A stretch of DNA of 64,000 bases from CANKJK01 sp964400405 (GTDB lineage: Bacteria; Acidobacteriota; Vicinamibacteria; Vicinamibacterales; UBA2999), in contig CAYNUO010000002.1 in NCBI GenBank assembly GCA_964400405.1, positions 1-64,000 on the forward strand, in the 5' to 3' direction. Shown one piece after another: positions 42,325 through 52,406 of the stretch (position 1 is its first letter; each line of letters starts with the position of its first letter). Both the position numbers and the translations under genes were made by a program. The notes under the pieces are model-generated. The model searched no databases. It saw only the letters and a program-made list of their open reading frames with translations, and had not been told where the DNA came from.

Positions 42325-43946
42325 CAGTGAATGGATCCTCTCGACGATAGTCCAGGAGCGACTCTGAGCACGACGGTCTTGGCGGCGGCCACGAGCCGCG
42401 CCCGGCGGTGGCGCCAGCGCGTGACGCGCTGCTCGCGATACTTCTCGGCGTAGCGCCGCGCACGCTCGGCCTGCACGACGGCCTTGCCTTCACGCTCGCG
42501 GATGCCGCGCGGGTCGCCAAGCCATCGGAGTCCCCACGGCGTGTCCATCACCAGCGCGAGCGCCGCCGCGGTCAGCCGCCCGGACGCCGTGACCGCTTCC
42601 GGTGCACCGGGGGCCAACGCCGCCGACGCCTCGACGGCGTCGACGAAGCGCGGGGTGGACGCGACCCCCAGGCCCGCCGGCCGGATGAACGCTTCGACGA
42701 ACGGCCCGTTCCTCTTCGCCGTGGTGCCCGCGAGGCCCTCGAGCAGCTGCCGCGCGTGTTCATCGAGTGAGCGGCTCGTGTGCAGGAAGCCGTCGCCGAC
42801 CCGCAGCAGATACTGGAAGTGCAGCGTGCCTTCCTGGTTCTCGCGGAACTCCGGCAGCAGCACGGTGTAGACGGGACGGTCGACGATCGCCGACTCGATG
42901 AGCGCGCTGGTGTTGAGGCCGACGATCACCGCGGCGTGGTACATCGAGTCGAAGTAGTCGGCGCGCGCGGCGGCGTCGAGCGGGTTCGAGCCGAACACGT
43001 ACACGCCCGGGCACTCCCGCGCGAGGTCGACGCCCTCCCACTCCGTCAGCCGCTGCGGATGCGGACGCACGACGATCGGCAGCTCGCGAAGGCGCGGGTC
43101 GGCGTGCTGCCTGAGCGCGCGAATCCACCGGCGGACGAAAGCCGGTTCGGGCGGGCTGCCTTTGAAGAGCGACGAGCAGACATAGAGCGCAAACGGCCGC
43201 GTGTCCGGCAGCCCGGCGCGCCGGCAGAACGCCTCGCGGTCGAGCGCGGGCGTCCGGTCGAACCACTGGTCGAAGCACTGCGCCCCGGTCACGACCACCA
43301 TCCCGGGCGGCAATCCGTGGAGGTCGACCGCTTCGCGCTTCTGCGTCTCGTTCCAGACGAGCACACGGTCCGGCCGCACACGAATCAGCGCCTTGCTGGT
43401 GAGGTGGTCCCAGCTCCAGACGGCCAGCGCCGTCGGAATCCGGAGCGCGCGCGCGGCGCGGAGGTAGTCGAGCTGCGGAGACCCGAGCTCGATGAGCGGC
43501 GTGACCACGACGAGGTCCGGTTTCATCGACGCGATGAACTCGCGCAGGCGCGGCGGCGGCTCGATCGCCCGCTCCACCGCGGCGACACGGGCGGTGGCGC
43601 CATCGACGCCCCATCGATCCCGCGCCCACGCGGCCAGGCGTGGTGTGCGCTCCGCCGCGCGCTGGCGGATCTTCGTCGCGTCCGCGTAGCGCGGCTCCTC
43701 GTAGCGCAGGAAGTCGAGGCTGAGCCGCAGCCCTTCCGCCAGCCGCGTCGTCCGCGTGACGGGCACCTCGGGTGTCAGGCCGAAGGTCACCCCGGGCGTC
43801 GACGCCGCGAGACCCTCGACGAACGCACGGTTGTCCTCCCGATCGACGGCCAGATGGACGCGATGCCCGTGCTCCGCGAGCAGCCGGATGGCCGCATCGA
43901 AGTTGCGGAAGTACGTGTAGTGCCGCGCGAGAAAGAGAATCGTCAC
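42324..43946 (-). CDS. Family-A surface-polysaccharide protein A1 (GT-B-like)
   Basis: A1 is the first of seven related proteins in the right part of the window (540 residues from GTG 43946). The N-terminal fold starts ILFLARHYTYFRNFDAAI and includes a GHRVHLAVD strand; it continues with VVVTPLIELGSPQLDYLRAA, WSWDHLTSKALI, RVLVWNETQKREAV, VTGAQCFDQWFDR, YVCSSLFKG, a VVRPHPQRLTEWEG motif like that of capsule/CDP-glycerol-type transferases, YFDSMYHAAVIVGLNTSALIESA and NQEGTLHFQYLL. A basic tail follows (about 100 residues). It is probably a cytoplasmic glycosyl- or phosphoglycosyl-transferase; donor unknown. Confidence 0.75.
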   Translation of the reverse strand: MTILFLARHYTYFRNFDAAIRLLAEHGHRVHLAVDREDNRAFVEGLAASTPGVTFGLTPEVPVTRTTRLAEGLRLSLDFLRYEEPRYADATKIRQRAAERTPRLAAWARDRWGVDGATARVAAVERAIEPPPRLREFIASMKPDLVVVTPLIELGSPQLDYLRAARALRIPTALAVWSWDHLTSKALIRVRPDRVLVWNETQKREAVDLHGLPPGMVVVTGAQCFDQWFDRTPALDREAFCRRAGLPDTRPFALYVCSSLFKGSPPEPAFVRRWIRALRQHADPRLRELPIVVRPHPQRLTEWEGVDLARECPGVYVFGSNPLDAAARADYFDSMYHAAVIVGLNTSALIESAIVDRPVYTVLLPEFRENQEGTLHFQYLLRVGDGFLHTSRSLDEHARQLLEGLAGTTAKRNGPFVEAFIRPAGLGVASTPRFVDAVEASAALAPGAPEAVTASGRLTAAALALVMDTPWGLRWLGDPRGIREREGKAVVQAERARRYAEKYREQRVTRWRHRRARLVAAAKTVVLRVAPGLSSRGSIH

Positions 43947-45253
43947 GGCGTCAGCATCGTCAGCGGGTCGAGCCCGCGCAGGTCGACGGGCGAGAAGCGC
44001 GCCGCCCCCTTCAGGCGGTGGCACGCGCGCAGCGCCACGGAGAGGTGCGCGTGCAGGAACTCGGGGTCGGCCAGCACCGCGGAGGTCGGCACGCCGAGCA
44101 GCGGCGCCATCCACGTCAGGCTGCCGCAGGTGCCGACGTAGGCGGAGGCGTGCGCGATGATGTCGGTCTGCGCGGCGAGGTTCGTCCTCGGCGTGAGCCA
44201 CTCGCGCGCGCTGATGATCCGGGAGTTCCCCGCGAACGCGTAGTCCGCGTGGTCGTCGATGGCGAGCCCCGTGTCCAGCAGCACGACCGGACGCTGCTCC
44301 GCCAGCTCTCGCACCATCCGCTGCAGCGTCTGCCGGATCGCGGGCGTGTCCGGCATCGAGCGCGCCGCGTAGAACTTCACGGCCACGTAGGACTCCGGCA
44401 GGCTGCTGCGCGCGATGACGCCCGGAGGCGTGTGCAGCCTGAAGCGCGTGTGGCTGTCCAGGAACCCGCTCGCCCGGTGGCCCGACCAGAACAGCTTGAA
44501 GAGGCGGAACATCAGCGACGGGTGCAGCACGCGCGCGCCGTCGAGACCCTGCGCCCGGCTGGCCGCCGCGACGATGTCCGCTTCCAGCGCCGAGCCGCTC
44601 AGCTGCTTGAGCTCGCCACGTTCGGCGTTCCGGCGTGCGAACTCCTCGGGCGTGATGAGGTCCCAGATCTCGACCGAACGGGTGGCGATGTCCGTGTACC
44701 AGGCCCCGGCGCCGCCCCGCGTGACGACCGTCACCCGCTTCGGGTCGAGCTGGTACGCCGCCGTGACCCATCGGAGGAACGGAATCCAGTACAGGACCTC
44801 GTAGCCGACCTCGGCCAGCCACGGCCCGACGATGACGGGATGGTCCCCGTCCAGCAGTCCGGCCAGTTCGCGCTCGACGGCCCACTCGGTCTGGTTCCAG
44901 CCGTGCTGCTCGCGGAGCTTCGTCCGCCGGTCGCGACGCGCCAGCAGCGGCCGGCGCACGGCCCGGTAGGCGGCCTTCCACGCGTTGACGCTCCGGTTCT
45001 TCACCGATTCGCGGACGCGGCCGACGGCGTGCCTCGCATCCTTGACGCCCGAGATCAGCACCTTCCGGGTGTGGCGGGCGCGGTTCTGCGCGCGGCGCGC
45101 CTGCTTCAGCAGCACGTGCCAGGCCGCGCGGACTCTCGGCATCGCGTCGGCCACGGCATCGGTGACGACCCTCCACCGCCGGCGCGCGTTCGTCTGCGCG
45201 CGACGCGCCTGCTTCAGCGTCAGATTCCTCGCCGCGAGAATCGTGTTGAACAT
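43943..45253 (-). CDS. Family-B protein B1 (GT-B-like) with basic N-terminal helices
   Basis: B1 has 436 residues. The first 140 are Arg/Lys-rich helices with an internal repeat (LKQARRAQTNAR and LKQARRAQNRAR). The conserved B domain follows: VIVGPWLAEVGYEVLYWIPF, VVTRGGAGAWYTDI, VLHPSLMFRLFKLFWSGH, YVAVKFYAARSMPDT, VVLLDTGLAIDDHADY, ISAREWLTPRTNLAAQTDII and AYVGTCGSLTWMAPLLGV. The C-terminal pattern is reminiscent of the donor site of GT-B enzymes such as GT9, which suggests a transferase. The basic N-terminus may bind the membrane. Confidence 0.72.
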   Translation of the reverse strand: MFNTILAARNLTLKQARRAQTNARRRWRVVTDAVADAMPRVRAAWHVLLKQARRAQNRARHTRKVLISGVKDARHAVGRVRESVKNRSVNAWKAAYRAVRRPLLARRDRRTKLREQHGWNQTEWAVERELAGLLDGDHPVIVGPWLAEVGYEVLYWIPFLRWVTAAYQLDPKRVTVVTRGGAGAWYTDIATRSVEIWDLITPEEFARRNAERGELKQLSGSALEADIVAAASRAQGLDGARVLHPSLMFRLFKLFWSGHRASGFLDSHTRFRLHTPPGVIARSSLPESYVAVKFYAARSMPDTPAIRQTLQRMVRELAEQRPVVLLDTGLAIDDHADYAFAGNSRIISAREWLTPRTNLAAQTDIIAHASAYVGTCGSLTWMAPLLGVPTSAVLADPEFLHAHLSVALRACHRLKGAARFSPVDLRGLDPLTMLTP

Positions 45254-45257
45254 CGAA

Positions 45258-47663
45258 TCAGCCCGCGAAGCACGGAAGGTCGAGCATCTCGTACCGCCCG
45301 GTGGGCACGAGGTCGCGGCGCGCGAGGATCGTCAGCGGACGTCCTTCGGTGAACACGTCGCTCCGGGCCCGGGGCGACGTCACGTCCACGTACCGGTCCC
45401 GGATGTAGTCACGGATGAGCGGATGCCCGGCGAAGACGTCGCGCGCCGACCCGACCTGGCGAATGAGGACAAGCGGGACCCGCTGCGTCTCGAGCCACCG
45501 CAGCGTCTGCCGCTGCTCGGCATCGCTCGAGCGGAAGCCGGTGTACCAGAAGAGGTGCTGGACCACGCCGCGATCGGCGTAATACGGCGTCGCGAAGTTG
45601 CCGGTGGGTTCCCAGATGCGGTCCGCCGGTCTGGTGCAGGCCTGCAGATAGCGGACGAACGTCCGATCGTTCTCCGCGCCCTCGGGTGCGAAGACGTCGA
45701 GCGGAGGTGCGGCGACGTGCGCGGTCCACAGCCGCGCGGCACGGGACCGGATGGCCGCTCCGCCGTTGAGCACCTCGGAGCCGGTCAGCAGATCGCCGGC
45801 ATGCACGGCGTCGGCTCCGAGCAGGGCGACCATCGCGACCACCAGTGCCACGGCCACCCGCAGCACCGGCCTGGCGAGGCGATGCACGGCGGCGCCCCAG
45901 CACTGTCTGGCGACGCCCGCCAGCAGCACGAGGTCGAGCGGCAGTGTTTCGAGGATCTGCACGGGCCGGCGCACCAGCCCGAAGTGCGCGCCGGCCAGCA
46001 GCACCACGGCGGGAATCATGTAGCGGGCCTGGCCCATCGGTCCGGGCACGTTGCGGAGCGCGGGCACGGCCAGGACCAGCACGGCCAGCGGCAGCAGGAT
46101 CAGGATGCTGTACAGCAGGACCGACGCCTCGCGACGGCCGAGCACGCGCGGCAGCGGCGCGAGCGACCGCGCCGCCAGCCAGTTGCGCAGGGCCGTCACC
46201 GACCCGACGAGGCCCGAGGGACGCCCGGCCAGCGTGTCGACGCCACCGACCGCGACGACGTTCTGGTGTCGCGCCAGGGCTTCCACCGCCCGCGTCGACG
46301 TGTCGTGCAGCGTGTAGCGCTCGGTCGATGCACCGACCGGCCGTAACCGGAGCGCCTGCTCGGCCGTCGCGCGCGCGTCGGCCGCGAGGCCGGCCTGCCA
46401 CTGCACCTGCACGCGCACGGGCCAGGCCTCGTCCGCGCCAATCAGCGGCCAGGCAAGCCGCAGCGCCGGCCACGATCGCGCGTCCTCGATGCCGAGGGAC
46501 TGCGCGACCTGCATGCGCGAGCTCAGGTAGCTCACGATCCCCTCGCGGCTGGCCACCACCACCAGCCACGGCAGCAGCGGCACCAGTCCGGCAACCGCGA
46601 CGGTCGCCAGCCGTTGCCAGAAGGGCGTGGGCCCATCGGCCAGCACGACGGCCGACGCCGCGGCCAGGCCGACGTAGAGGCCGTGGTCGTGGCGGGTCAG
46701 CACGGCGATCGCCACCGTGAGCCCGAGCGCGACCGCACGGATCCGCGTCGGCCGGCCGGCGAACCACCAGAGAACGGCCAGCGCGACCGGATAGAGCGCC
46801 ACCTTCGGATAGCTGTACAGCTGGCTCGCGCAGAACGCCGCGCCGGCCAGCGCGCCGGACCACGCGGCGAGCGCCACCGACCTGGATGCCTGCCACGCCA
46901 GCACGGTGGAGACGACGCAGCCGGCCGCCCCGAGCAGCACGGCCAGTCCGACCTCGCCGATCACGCGCCCACCGGATACCCACTGTCCCGCCAGCGACAG
47001 CCACCAGAGCAGCGGCGCCCCGGCGTCGAACACGTCCTGATAGACGCGGTCCCCTCTCAGGACGGCCTGCGCGATCCACACCGAGAAGCTGTCGTCGGCC
47101 GTCAGCGTCCGGCTCGACGTGAGATAGGCGGCCGTCACGAATACCGCGAAGAGCAGCGCCGCCAGCGCGCGGCGCGACCAGCGTCCCCGCGCCGTGCCGG
47201 GTGGCGTACGCAGAGCCATGCGCGCGACCTGCCAGACGGTCAGCAATGCCAGCAGACCGGCGGCGCCACCCAGCAGACCGCGGGCATCAGCCCACGCCAG
47301 CCAGCGGCCGCGGACGGTCATCACATCGCTCGCCGTGTTCACGGTGAAGGTGTTCCGGTCGACGCCGTGCGTATCGTCCACGCGCCCGTGTTCCACGAGG
47401 CGACGGACGTTGCCACGCGACACGTCGAGGAGCGTGTACGCCCAGGTGTCCTCCGTCCGGCGATCCGGGCGCGACAGCATGAAGGTCCGTTCGAGCCGGG
47501 CGCGCTCGGCGACCGGCAGGTCTGAAACCCAGCGGACGTTGACGGCCGCGGCCGGCACGCGGGCGACGACGAGGACGCCGGCGAGCAGGATCAACAGCGC
47601 CGCCGGGAACCACGGCGCCCATCGACGCCAGTCGATCGCTTCTCTGTGCGGGGCCGTGCTCAT
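45258..47663 (-). CDS. GT-C (GT39/ArnT-like) membrane glycosyltransferase
   Basis: The 801-residue integral membrane protein has a first helix (LLILLAGVLVVARV), a periplasmic domain of about 130 residues, and then about 11 helices. SSRTLTADDSFSVW after a membrane helix carries the paired Asp typical of the first outer loop of GT39/ArnT enzymes, and RGDRVYQDVFDAGAPLLWW follows it as in that family. A second large soluble region lies at the C-terminus. Such enzymes transfer a sugar from a polyprenyl-phosphate donor outside the cytoplasm; the GT2 at 21772 could make the donor. ATG 47663 overlaps the previous stop (ATGA). Confidence 0.8.
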   Translation of the reverse strand: MSTAPHREAIDWRRWAPWFPAALLILLAGVLVVARVPAAAVNVRWVSDLPVAERARLERTFMLSRPDRRTEDTWAYTLLDVSRGNVRRLVEHGRVDDTHGVDRNTFTVNTASDVMTVRGRWLAWADARGLLGGAAGLLALLTVWQVARMALRTPPGTARGRWSRRALAALLFAVFVTAAYLTSSRTLTADDSFSVWIAQAVLRGDRVYQDVFDAGAPLLWWLSLAGQWVSGGRVIGEVGLAVLLGAAGCVVSTVLAWQASRSVALAAWSGALAGAAFCASQLYSYPKVALYPVALAVLWWFAGRPTRIRAVALGLTVAIAVLTRHDHGLYVGLAAASAVVLADGPTPFWQRLATVAVAGLVPLLPWLVVVASREGIVSYLSSRMQVAQSLGIEDARSWPALRLAWPLIGADEAWPVRVQVQWQAGLAADARATAEQALRLRPVGASTERYTLHDTSTRAVEALARHQNVVAVGGVDTLAGRPSGLVGSVTALRNWLAARSLAPLPRVLGRREASVLLYSILILLPLAVLVLAVPALRNVPGPMGQARYMIPAVVLLAGAHFGLVRRPVQILETLPLDLVLLAGVARQCWGAAVHRLARPVLRVAVALVVAMVALLGADAVHAGDLLTGSEVLNGGAAIRSRAARLWTAHVAAPPLDVFAPEGAENDRTFVRYLQACTRPADRIWEPTGNFATPYYADRGVVQHLFWYTGFRSSDAEQRQTLRWLETQRVPLVLIRQVGSARDVFAGHPLIRDYIRDRYVDVTSPRARSDVFTEGRPLTILARRDLVPTGRYEMLDLPCFAG

Positions 47664-50290
47664 CGGGCGCGTGACGGGGACTCCGCGGTGCGAACGCCGA
47701 ACGCGGTCTGCAAGCCGCGCAGGTGCCGCACATCCAGTTCCGAGAAGCCGCCCGCGCCGACACCGGCGAACACGCGTTTGGCGACCTCGAGGTGATCCCA
47801 GCGGAAGCCGCCCGGGTCGGAGTAGAACGTCACGGTGTCGGTGCCCACCAGCGGCGCCAGGTACGAGAAGCCACCGTAGCTGCCGACGTACGCGTCGGCG
47901 CCGCGGATGATGGCCGTCTGCGTGGCCAGGTTGGTCGCGGGTTCGAGCAGATGGTCGATCCGGTGCACACGCCCGCCGGCCGGCACCTGGAAGTCGTCGT
48001 GATCGTCGTACCGGACGCCCGGGTTGAGCAGCACGACGTCGGTCTCCGCGGACAGGTCCGCCAGCAGCGCGTCGACGAAGCTCCGGTTCTCGGCCGTCGC
48101 CGGCATGCCCAGGTTCCCGTAGAACTTCGCGACGACGTACCGCTCCGGCAGCTGCCGGCGAATCGCGGCCTCGCCCTCCGATTCCGGTATCAGGCCGAAC
48201 TGCGTGAAGAGCTCCACGAGCGTGACCGGCTGATGCTGCTTCCAGAACAGCTGGAAGAGGCCGTACATCAGAGACGGATGGAGCACGTGATAGTCGGCGA
48301 GCGCGTGCGTCGAGGCGACCTGCTCGACGATCGCGCGGTCGAATCCGGCGAGCTGCACGTGCTTGAGGACGCCCTTCTGCTCGGAGATCCGTTCCTCGTT
48401 CCGCGTGCGGAACTCGTCCGGTGAGTAGTAGCGGAAGACGTCGTCGTAGTGCGCCGCCACGCCGCCGTACCAGGCGTGGGTACCTCCCCGGGAGACGATG
48501 TACAGCCGCGCGGGGTCGAGCCTGGCGTAGCGCGCGACCCACCTGACGAACGGCACCCAGTACAGCAGCTCGAACCCGGCCTCGGAGAGCCACGGCCCCG
48601 CGATGATCGGGCGGCCGTCGGCCGCCATCTGGAGCACCTGCTCGCGGACGGCCTGCGCCTCCGGCGTCTCGCTGCCGGCGAGCACCTTCTGTTCGCGCAC
48701 CTTGCCGACGCGCGGCGCCAGCGGGGACGCGCCGCCGATCGCCTCGACCTTGGCGCGCGCGGAGGCCTGACGCTTGCGGGCACCGTGCATCTCGCCGCCA
48801 TCGGCGGCCGGCGCCTGCTCTGCCCGCGTCCGCTCCCGGGGACTGCCGAGGCGCTCGAGCACGCGCGGCAGCAGCAGCCGGGCCACGCCGACTGCAGGCG
48901 GCGAGAATGGCGGCCGCGCCGGCTTCGACAGGAGCTTCTCGATCGCGTCGACGAACAGCGGCGTCGCGGGCACGTCGAGCCCCTTCGGCCGGATGAAGCC
49001 CTCGGTGAACCGCCGGCTCTTCTCGTCGTGCTCCACGCGCTCGGTGAGCGGCGCCGCCAGCTGCGCGACGTGCTCCTCGAACGACCGCGCCACGTGCAGC
49101 AGGCCGCCGTTCACGCTGGACAGATAGTGGAAGTGGATGGTGCCTTCCTGATTCGCCCGCGAGTACTTCGGCAGCACGACGGTGTGGACGGGCCGCCCGA
49201 CGATGCCGGCTTCCAGGAAGGCACTCGTGTTCAGGCCGACGACCGCCGCGCTGTAGTGCAGCGAGTCGAAGTAGTCACCGCGGCTCTTCTCGTCGACCGG
49301 CAGGCTCCCCCAGAACACGACGTCGCGGTACTGCGCGAAGTTGAAGCCGCGCCATTCGTCCATACGGGACGGATGCGGCCGGATCAGGATGCCGGCGTCC
49401 CGGACAGCCGGGTCTTCCGACTCGCGGACGGCGCGAATCCACTTCTCGACGAAGACCGTCTCGTCGACGGTGTCCCTGAACAGCGACGAACAGACGTAGA
49501 GCAGGAACGGCTTGTCCGCCGGAAGGCCGCGTTCGGCAAGGAACTGCGCCCGGGTTCTGCGCGGTGTCCAGCCGAACCAGTGGTCGTAGGCCTGTGCGCC
49601 CGTGACCGCCACGCGCTTCGACGGCAGGCCGTGGAACGTCACGGCCTCCCGCTTCTGGACGCCGTTCCACACCAGCACCAGGTCCGGCTCCAGCCGGATC
49701 AGCGCCTTGCTCGACAGGTGATCCCAGCTGGTCACCGGCAGCGCCGTCCGCAGCCCGAGCGACCGGGCCGCCTGCAGGTAGTCGAACTGCGGAGAGCCGA
49801 GCTCGATGAGCGGCGTCACGAGCACGGCGTCCGGCGCTTCGTCACGCAGCCAGTCGGCGATCGGCTGGCTCACCGGCACCGCCTGCTCCAGCCAGCGGAG
49901 GAACGCCCCGATGGCCTGCCGGCCCTGTCGGCGCTTCCCGATGGGATGCTCGAGCCAGCGCACGACCGCTTCGGGGGCGCGGGCCTCCGCGCGCTCGCGC
50001 AGATGCGGCGCCTTCTCGTACGCCGGCTCCCTGAAGCGCAGGTAATCGATGGCCAGGCGCAACTGACGGACGCGGGAGGCGTGCTCCCCTCTGGCCCGCA
50101 CCGGCGCGGTCGTCACCGACACGTTCGGCGATGCGGCGAGCAGGGCGGCCATCAGCTCCGGACTGCCCGACGGATGGTCCTGCTTCTCGAGCGCGATCCG
50201 CACGTGGTGCCCGCGGGCGGCCAGGGCACGGATGACGCCATCGAAGTTCCGGAGATAACCGCTGTGCCGCGAGATGAACAGGATCTTCAC
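47660..50290 (-). CDS. Family A-B fusion protein A2B2
   Basis: This single 876-residue polypeptide joins an A domain and a B domain. A: VKILFISRHSGYLRNFD at the start, VTPLIELGSPQFDYLQAA 158-175, WDHLSSKALI 189-198, RPHP 304-307, NTSAF 354-358, NQEGT 380-384 (counting from GTG 50290). A linker of about 100 residues rich in Ala, Arg and Glu is followed by the B domain: GPWLSE 566-570, RGGTHAWY near 601-608, HPSLMY 671-676, VLLNPGVRYDDHDDF near 753-767 and GSYGGFSYLAPL 803-814. Reading continues without interruption, so the fusion is not an assembly artefact. The two activities probably act in sequence on one acceptor. Confidence 0.82.
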   Translation of the reverse strand: MKILFISRHSGYLRNFDGVIRALAARGHHVRIALEKQDHPSGSPELMAALLAASPNVSVTTAPVRARGEHASRVRQLRLAIDYLRFREPAYEKAPHLRERAEARAPEAVVRWLEHPIGKRRQGRQAIGAFLRWLEQAVPVSQPIADWLRDEAPDAVLVTPLIELGSPQFDYLQAARSLGLRTALPVTSWDHLSSKALIRLEPDLVLVWNGVQKREAVTFHGLPSKRVAVTGAQAYDHWFGWTPRRTRAQFLAERGLPADKPFLLYVCSSLFRDTVDETVFVEKWIRAVRESEDPAVRDAGILIRPHPSRMDEWRGFNFAQYRDVVFWGSLPVDEKSRGDYFDSLHYSAAVVGLNTSAFLEAGIVGRPVHTVVLPKYSRANQEGTIHFHYLSSVNGGLLHVARSFEEHVAQLAAPLTERVEHDEKSRRFTEGFIRPKGLDVPATPLFVDAIEKLLSKPARPPFSPPAVGVARLLLPRVLERLGSPRERTRAEQAPAADGGEMHGARKRQASARAKVEAIGGASPLAPRVGKVREQKVLAGSETPEAQAVREQVLQMAADGRPIIAGPWLSEAGFELLYWVPFVRWVARYARLDPARLYIVSRGGTHAWYGGVAAHYDDVFRYYSPDEFRTRNEERISEQKGVLKHVQLAGFDRAIVEQVASTHALADYHVLHPSLMYGLFQLFWKQHQPVTLVELFTQFGLIPESEGEAAIRRQLPERYVVAKFYGNLGMPATAENRSFVDALLADLSAETDVVLLNPGVRYDDHDDFQVPAGGRVHRIDHLLEPATNLATQTAIIRGADAYVGSYGGFSYLAPLVGTDTVTFYSDPGGFRWDHLEVAKRVFAGVGAGGFSELDVRHLRGLQTAFGVRTAESPSRAR

Positions 50291-51399
50291 GCCGTCACCT
50301 TTCCGGCGGAGAGCTCGAGGCCGAGCGGGCCGAGCGCACCCAGGTCGAAGGGCGTGAAGCGCGCGGCTCCGAGCACGCGGTAGACGCGGCGTGCCACGTG
50401 GAGATGCACGTTGAGGAACTTCACGTCGGTCATCACCGCCGTCGTCTCGGTACCGAGCATCGGCGCCAGCCAGGCGATGCTGCCGCACGTGCCGACGAAC
50501 GCCCGCGCGTTGGCGATGAGCCGGGACTGCACGGCGAGGTTGTTCCGTGGCGTCATCCACTCCCTGGCGCTGATGATGCGGTCGGTGCGCGGGAAATCGT
50601 AGTCGCCATGGTCGTCGAGCCTGAGACCGGTGTCGAGCATCACGATCGGATGCCGCTCGGCAAGCGCGTCGATGAGCTGCCGGAGCAGGCGCCGGGTATC
50701 CGGAACGTCCTGCAGCGACTGCGCCGCATACAACTTCACCGCCACGTAGGCATCCGGAAGGCCCGGCAGCGGCACGTCGGCCGCAGCTGGCGGCGTCACC
50801 ATGCGATAGCTGGTGTGCTCGTCGAGAAAGCTGAGCGCGCGGTGCCCGGCCCAGAACTGCTGGAACAGGCGGTACATCAGCGCGGGGTGCAGGACCTGGA
50901 CGCGCGGCACGCCCCAGTGCGCCCGCGCCCGTTCCACGAGGTCGCGCTCGAACGGCGGCATCTCGAGCTGCTTGAGGGTGCCGGCCGCGCCCGCGGCGCG
51001 GGACGCGGCGGACGCGGCAAACGCGTCCGGCGTCACGTGGTCGAACACCTCGAACCGGTTCGGCGTGATGTCCGAGTACCACGCGCCGGCCCCGCCGCGC
51101 GACACGACCAGCAGCTGCTCCGGCTTGATGCGGTACGTCTGCTTGAACCAGCGCACGAACGGGACCCAGTAGAGGGCCTCGTAGCCGACCTCGGAGAGCC
51201 ACGGCCCGACGACGATCGGATCACCGGGATCGGCGAGCCGCTCGATCTCCTGCTCCAGGTCGATCTCGGTGCGTACGGCCGCCCATCGCTCCTGCACGCG
51301 CTGCCGGCGCGACTGCCAGCGCACGAACGGCCGGCGCAGGCCCCATGTCTGCAGCAGCGCTTTCCGGGTCAGGTTGTACGCAATCGCGGGAACGTTCAC
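50287..51399 (-). CDS. Family-B protein B3 (GT-B-like)
   Basis: The 370-residue protein starts at GTG 51399 (GTGA overlap). After about 60 basic residues come VVGPWLSEVGYEALYWVPFVRW, VVSRGGAGAWYSDI, VLHPALMYRLFQQFWAGH, YVAVKLYAAQSLQDVPD, IVMLDTGLRLDDHGDYDF, ISAREWMTPRNNLAVQSRLI and AFVGTCGSIAWLAPMLG. It is closest to B1 (both have GTCGS, ISAREW and a similar N-terminal region), so B1 and B3 form one subgroup and B2/B4/B5, with GxYGGF, another. Confidence 0.72.
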   Translation of the reverse strand: MNVPAIAYNLTRKALLQTWGLRRPFVRWQSRRQRVQERWAAVRTEIDLEQEIERLADPGDPIVVGPWLSEVGYEALYWVPFVRWFKQTYRIKPEQLLVVSRGGAGAWYSDITPNRFEVFDHVTPDAFAASAASRAAGAAGTLKQLEMPPFERDLVERARAHWGVPRVQVLHPALMYRLFQQFWAGHRALSFLDEHTSYRMVTPPAAADVPLPGLPDAYVAVKLYAAQSLQDVPDTRRLLRQLIDALAERHPIVMLDTGLRLDDHGDYDFPRTDRIISAREWMTPRNNLAVQSRLIANARAFVGTCGSIAWLAPMLGTETTAVMTDVKFLNVHLHVARRVYRVLGAARFTPFDLGALGPLGLELSAGKVTA

Positions 51400-52406
51400 G
51401 ACGCCACCGCCACCGGTGCCGGACCTGCGGGCGAGACCGTCAGCAGGTCGTGACCGAATCCCCTGAACACGGACTGCGCCAGCGCGAGATGGGTCTTCGA
51501 GAACCCCGCCGGGTTCGAGTAGATGGCGCGGGCCGGCACGCCGCGGCTCGGCGCGAGATACGCGAAACCACCGTAGGTCCCGACCCAGGACGTCGCCCGC
51601 GCCACGATCGCGTCCTGCTGCGCGAGGTTCGTCGCGGGCGTGGGCGCCGGGAGGCCGCGCTGCGCGAACTGCGCCTCCTCGTCCCACGCGGCGTGGTCAT
51701 CGACGCGAAGGCCGGTGCCGAGTGACACGACCGGGCCGTCCTCCGCGAGCGTGCGCACGATGCGCTCGGCGGCGGCGCGGTTCTCCGCCGTCGCCGGGAA
51801 CGCCTCGTTGAAATAGAAGCGCACCGCCGTGAAGCGTTCGGGCAGGTCGACGTCGGGTGCCGCGGCCGGCGGGAGCGGCTCGAACCGCGCGTGCGCGCGA
51901 ATCCACGACTCGTCGGCATGCTTCCACCAGAACGGATTGAACAGCCGGAACATCACGCCGGGATGCAGCACCTCGGGCCGGTCGAAGCCCTCGGCCGCCG
52001 CGACGCTCGCCACGAGCGCCGATTCGGATGCCGTCGGCCGCACCTGCTTCTGCTCACCGAACACGGCAATGCGCTCCTGTCCCATCCGCGCGAGGTCTTC
52101 GGGCGCCAGCACGTCGAACGCGTCGCGGTACCGTGACGAGACACGGCCGTACCAGGCCGCCGTGCCGCCGCGCGAGACGACGAGCAGGCGCGATCGGTCG
52201 AAGCCGCAGGCGTCGACGGCCCACTCGAGAAACGGCCGCCAGTAGAGCAGCTCGAAGCCGACCTCCCCGAGCCACGGCCCCACCACCACCGGGCGGCCGC
52301 TCCGCGCCATGCGCGTGAGCTCCTGGACCACGGCGCGGCCCGTCCATTCGCGCCACGCGCCGGCCGCGAGCGATCGGACGGGCGCGGGCAGCCAGCGCGC
52401 GCTCAC
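51396..52406 (-). CDS. Family-B protein B4 (GT-B-like, short)
   Basis: At 336 residues B4 is the shortest B protein, with only about 40 residues before VVVGPWLGEVGFELLYWRPFLEW. It has VVSRGGTAAWYGRV, VLHPGVMFRLFNPFWWKH, FTAVRFYFNEAFPAT, VVSLGTGLRVDDHAAWDEE, NLAQQDAIVARA and WVGTYGGFAYLAPSRGVPARAIYS. GTG 52406 overlaps the previous stop (GTGA). It has diverged most at the HxxxY and aspartate positions near the DDH motif, so specificity is likely different from B1/B3. Confidence 0.72.
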   Translation of the reverse strand: MSARWLPAPVRSLAAGAWREWTGRAVVQELTRMARSGRPVVVGPWLGEVGFELLYWRPFLEWAVDACGFDRSRLLVVSRGGTAAWYGRVSSRYRDAFDVLAPEDLARMGQERIAVFGEQKQVRPTASESALVASVAAAEGFDRPEVLHPGVMFRLFNPFWWKHADESWIRAHARFEPLPPAAAPDVDLPERFTAVRFYFNEAFPATAENRAAAERIVRTLAEDGPVVSLGTGLRVDDHAAWDEEAQFAQRGLPAPTPATNLAQQDAIVARATSWVGTYGGFAYLAPSRGVPARAIYSNPAGFSKTHLALAQSVFRGFGHDLLTVSPAGPAPVAVAS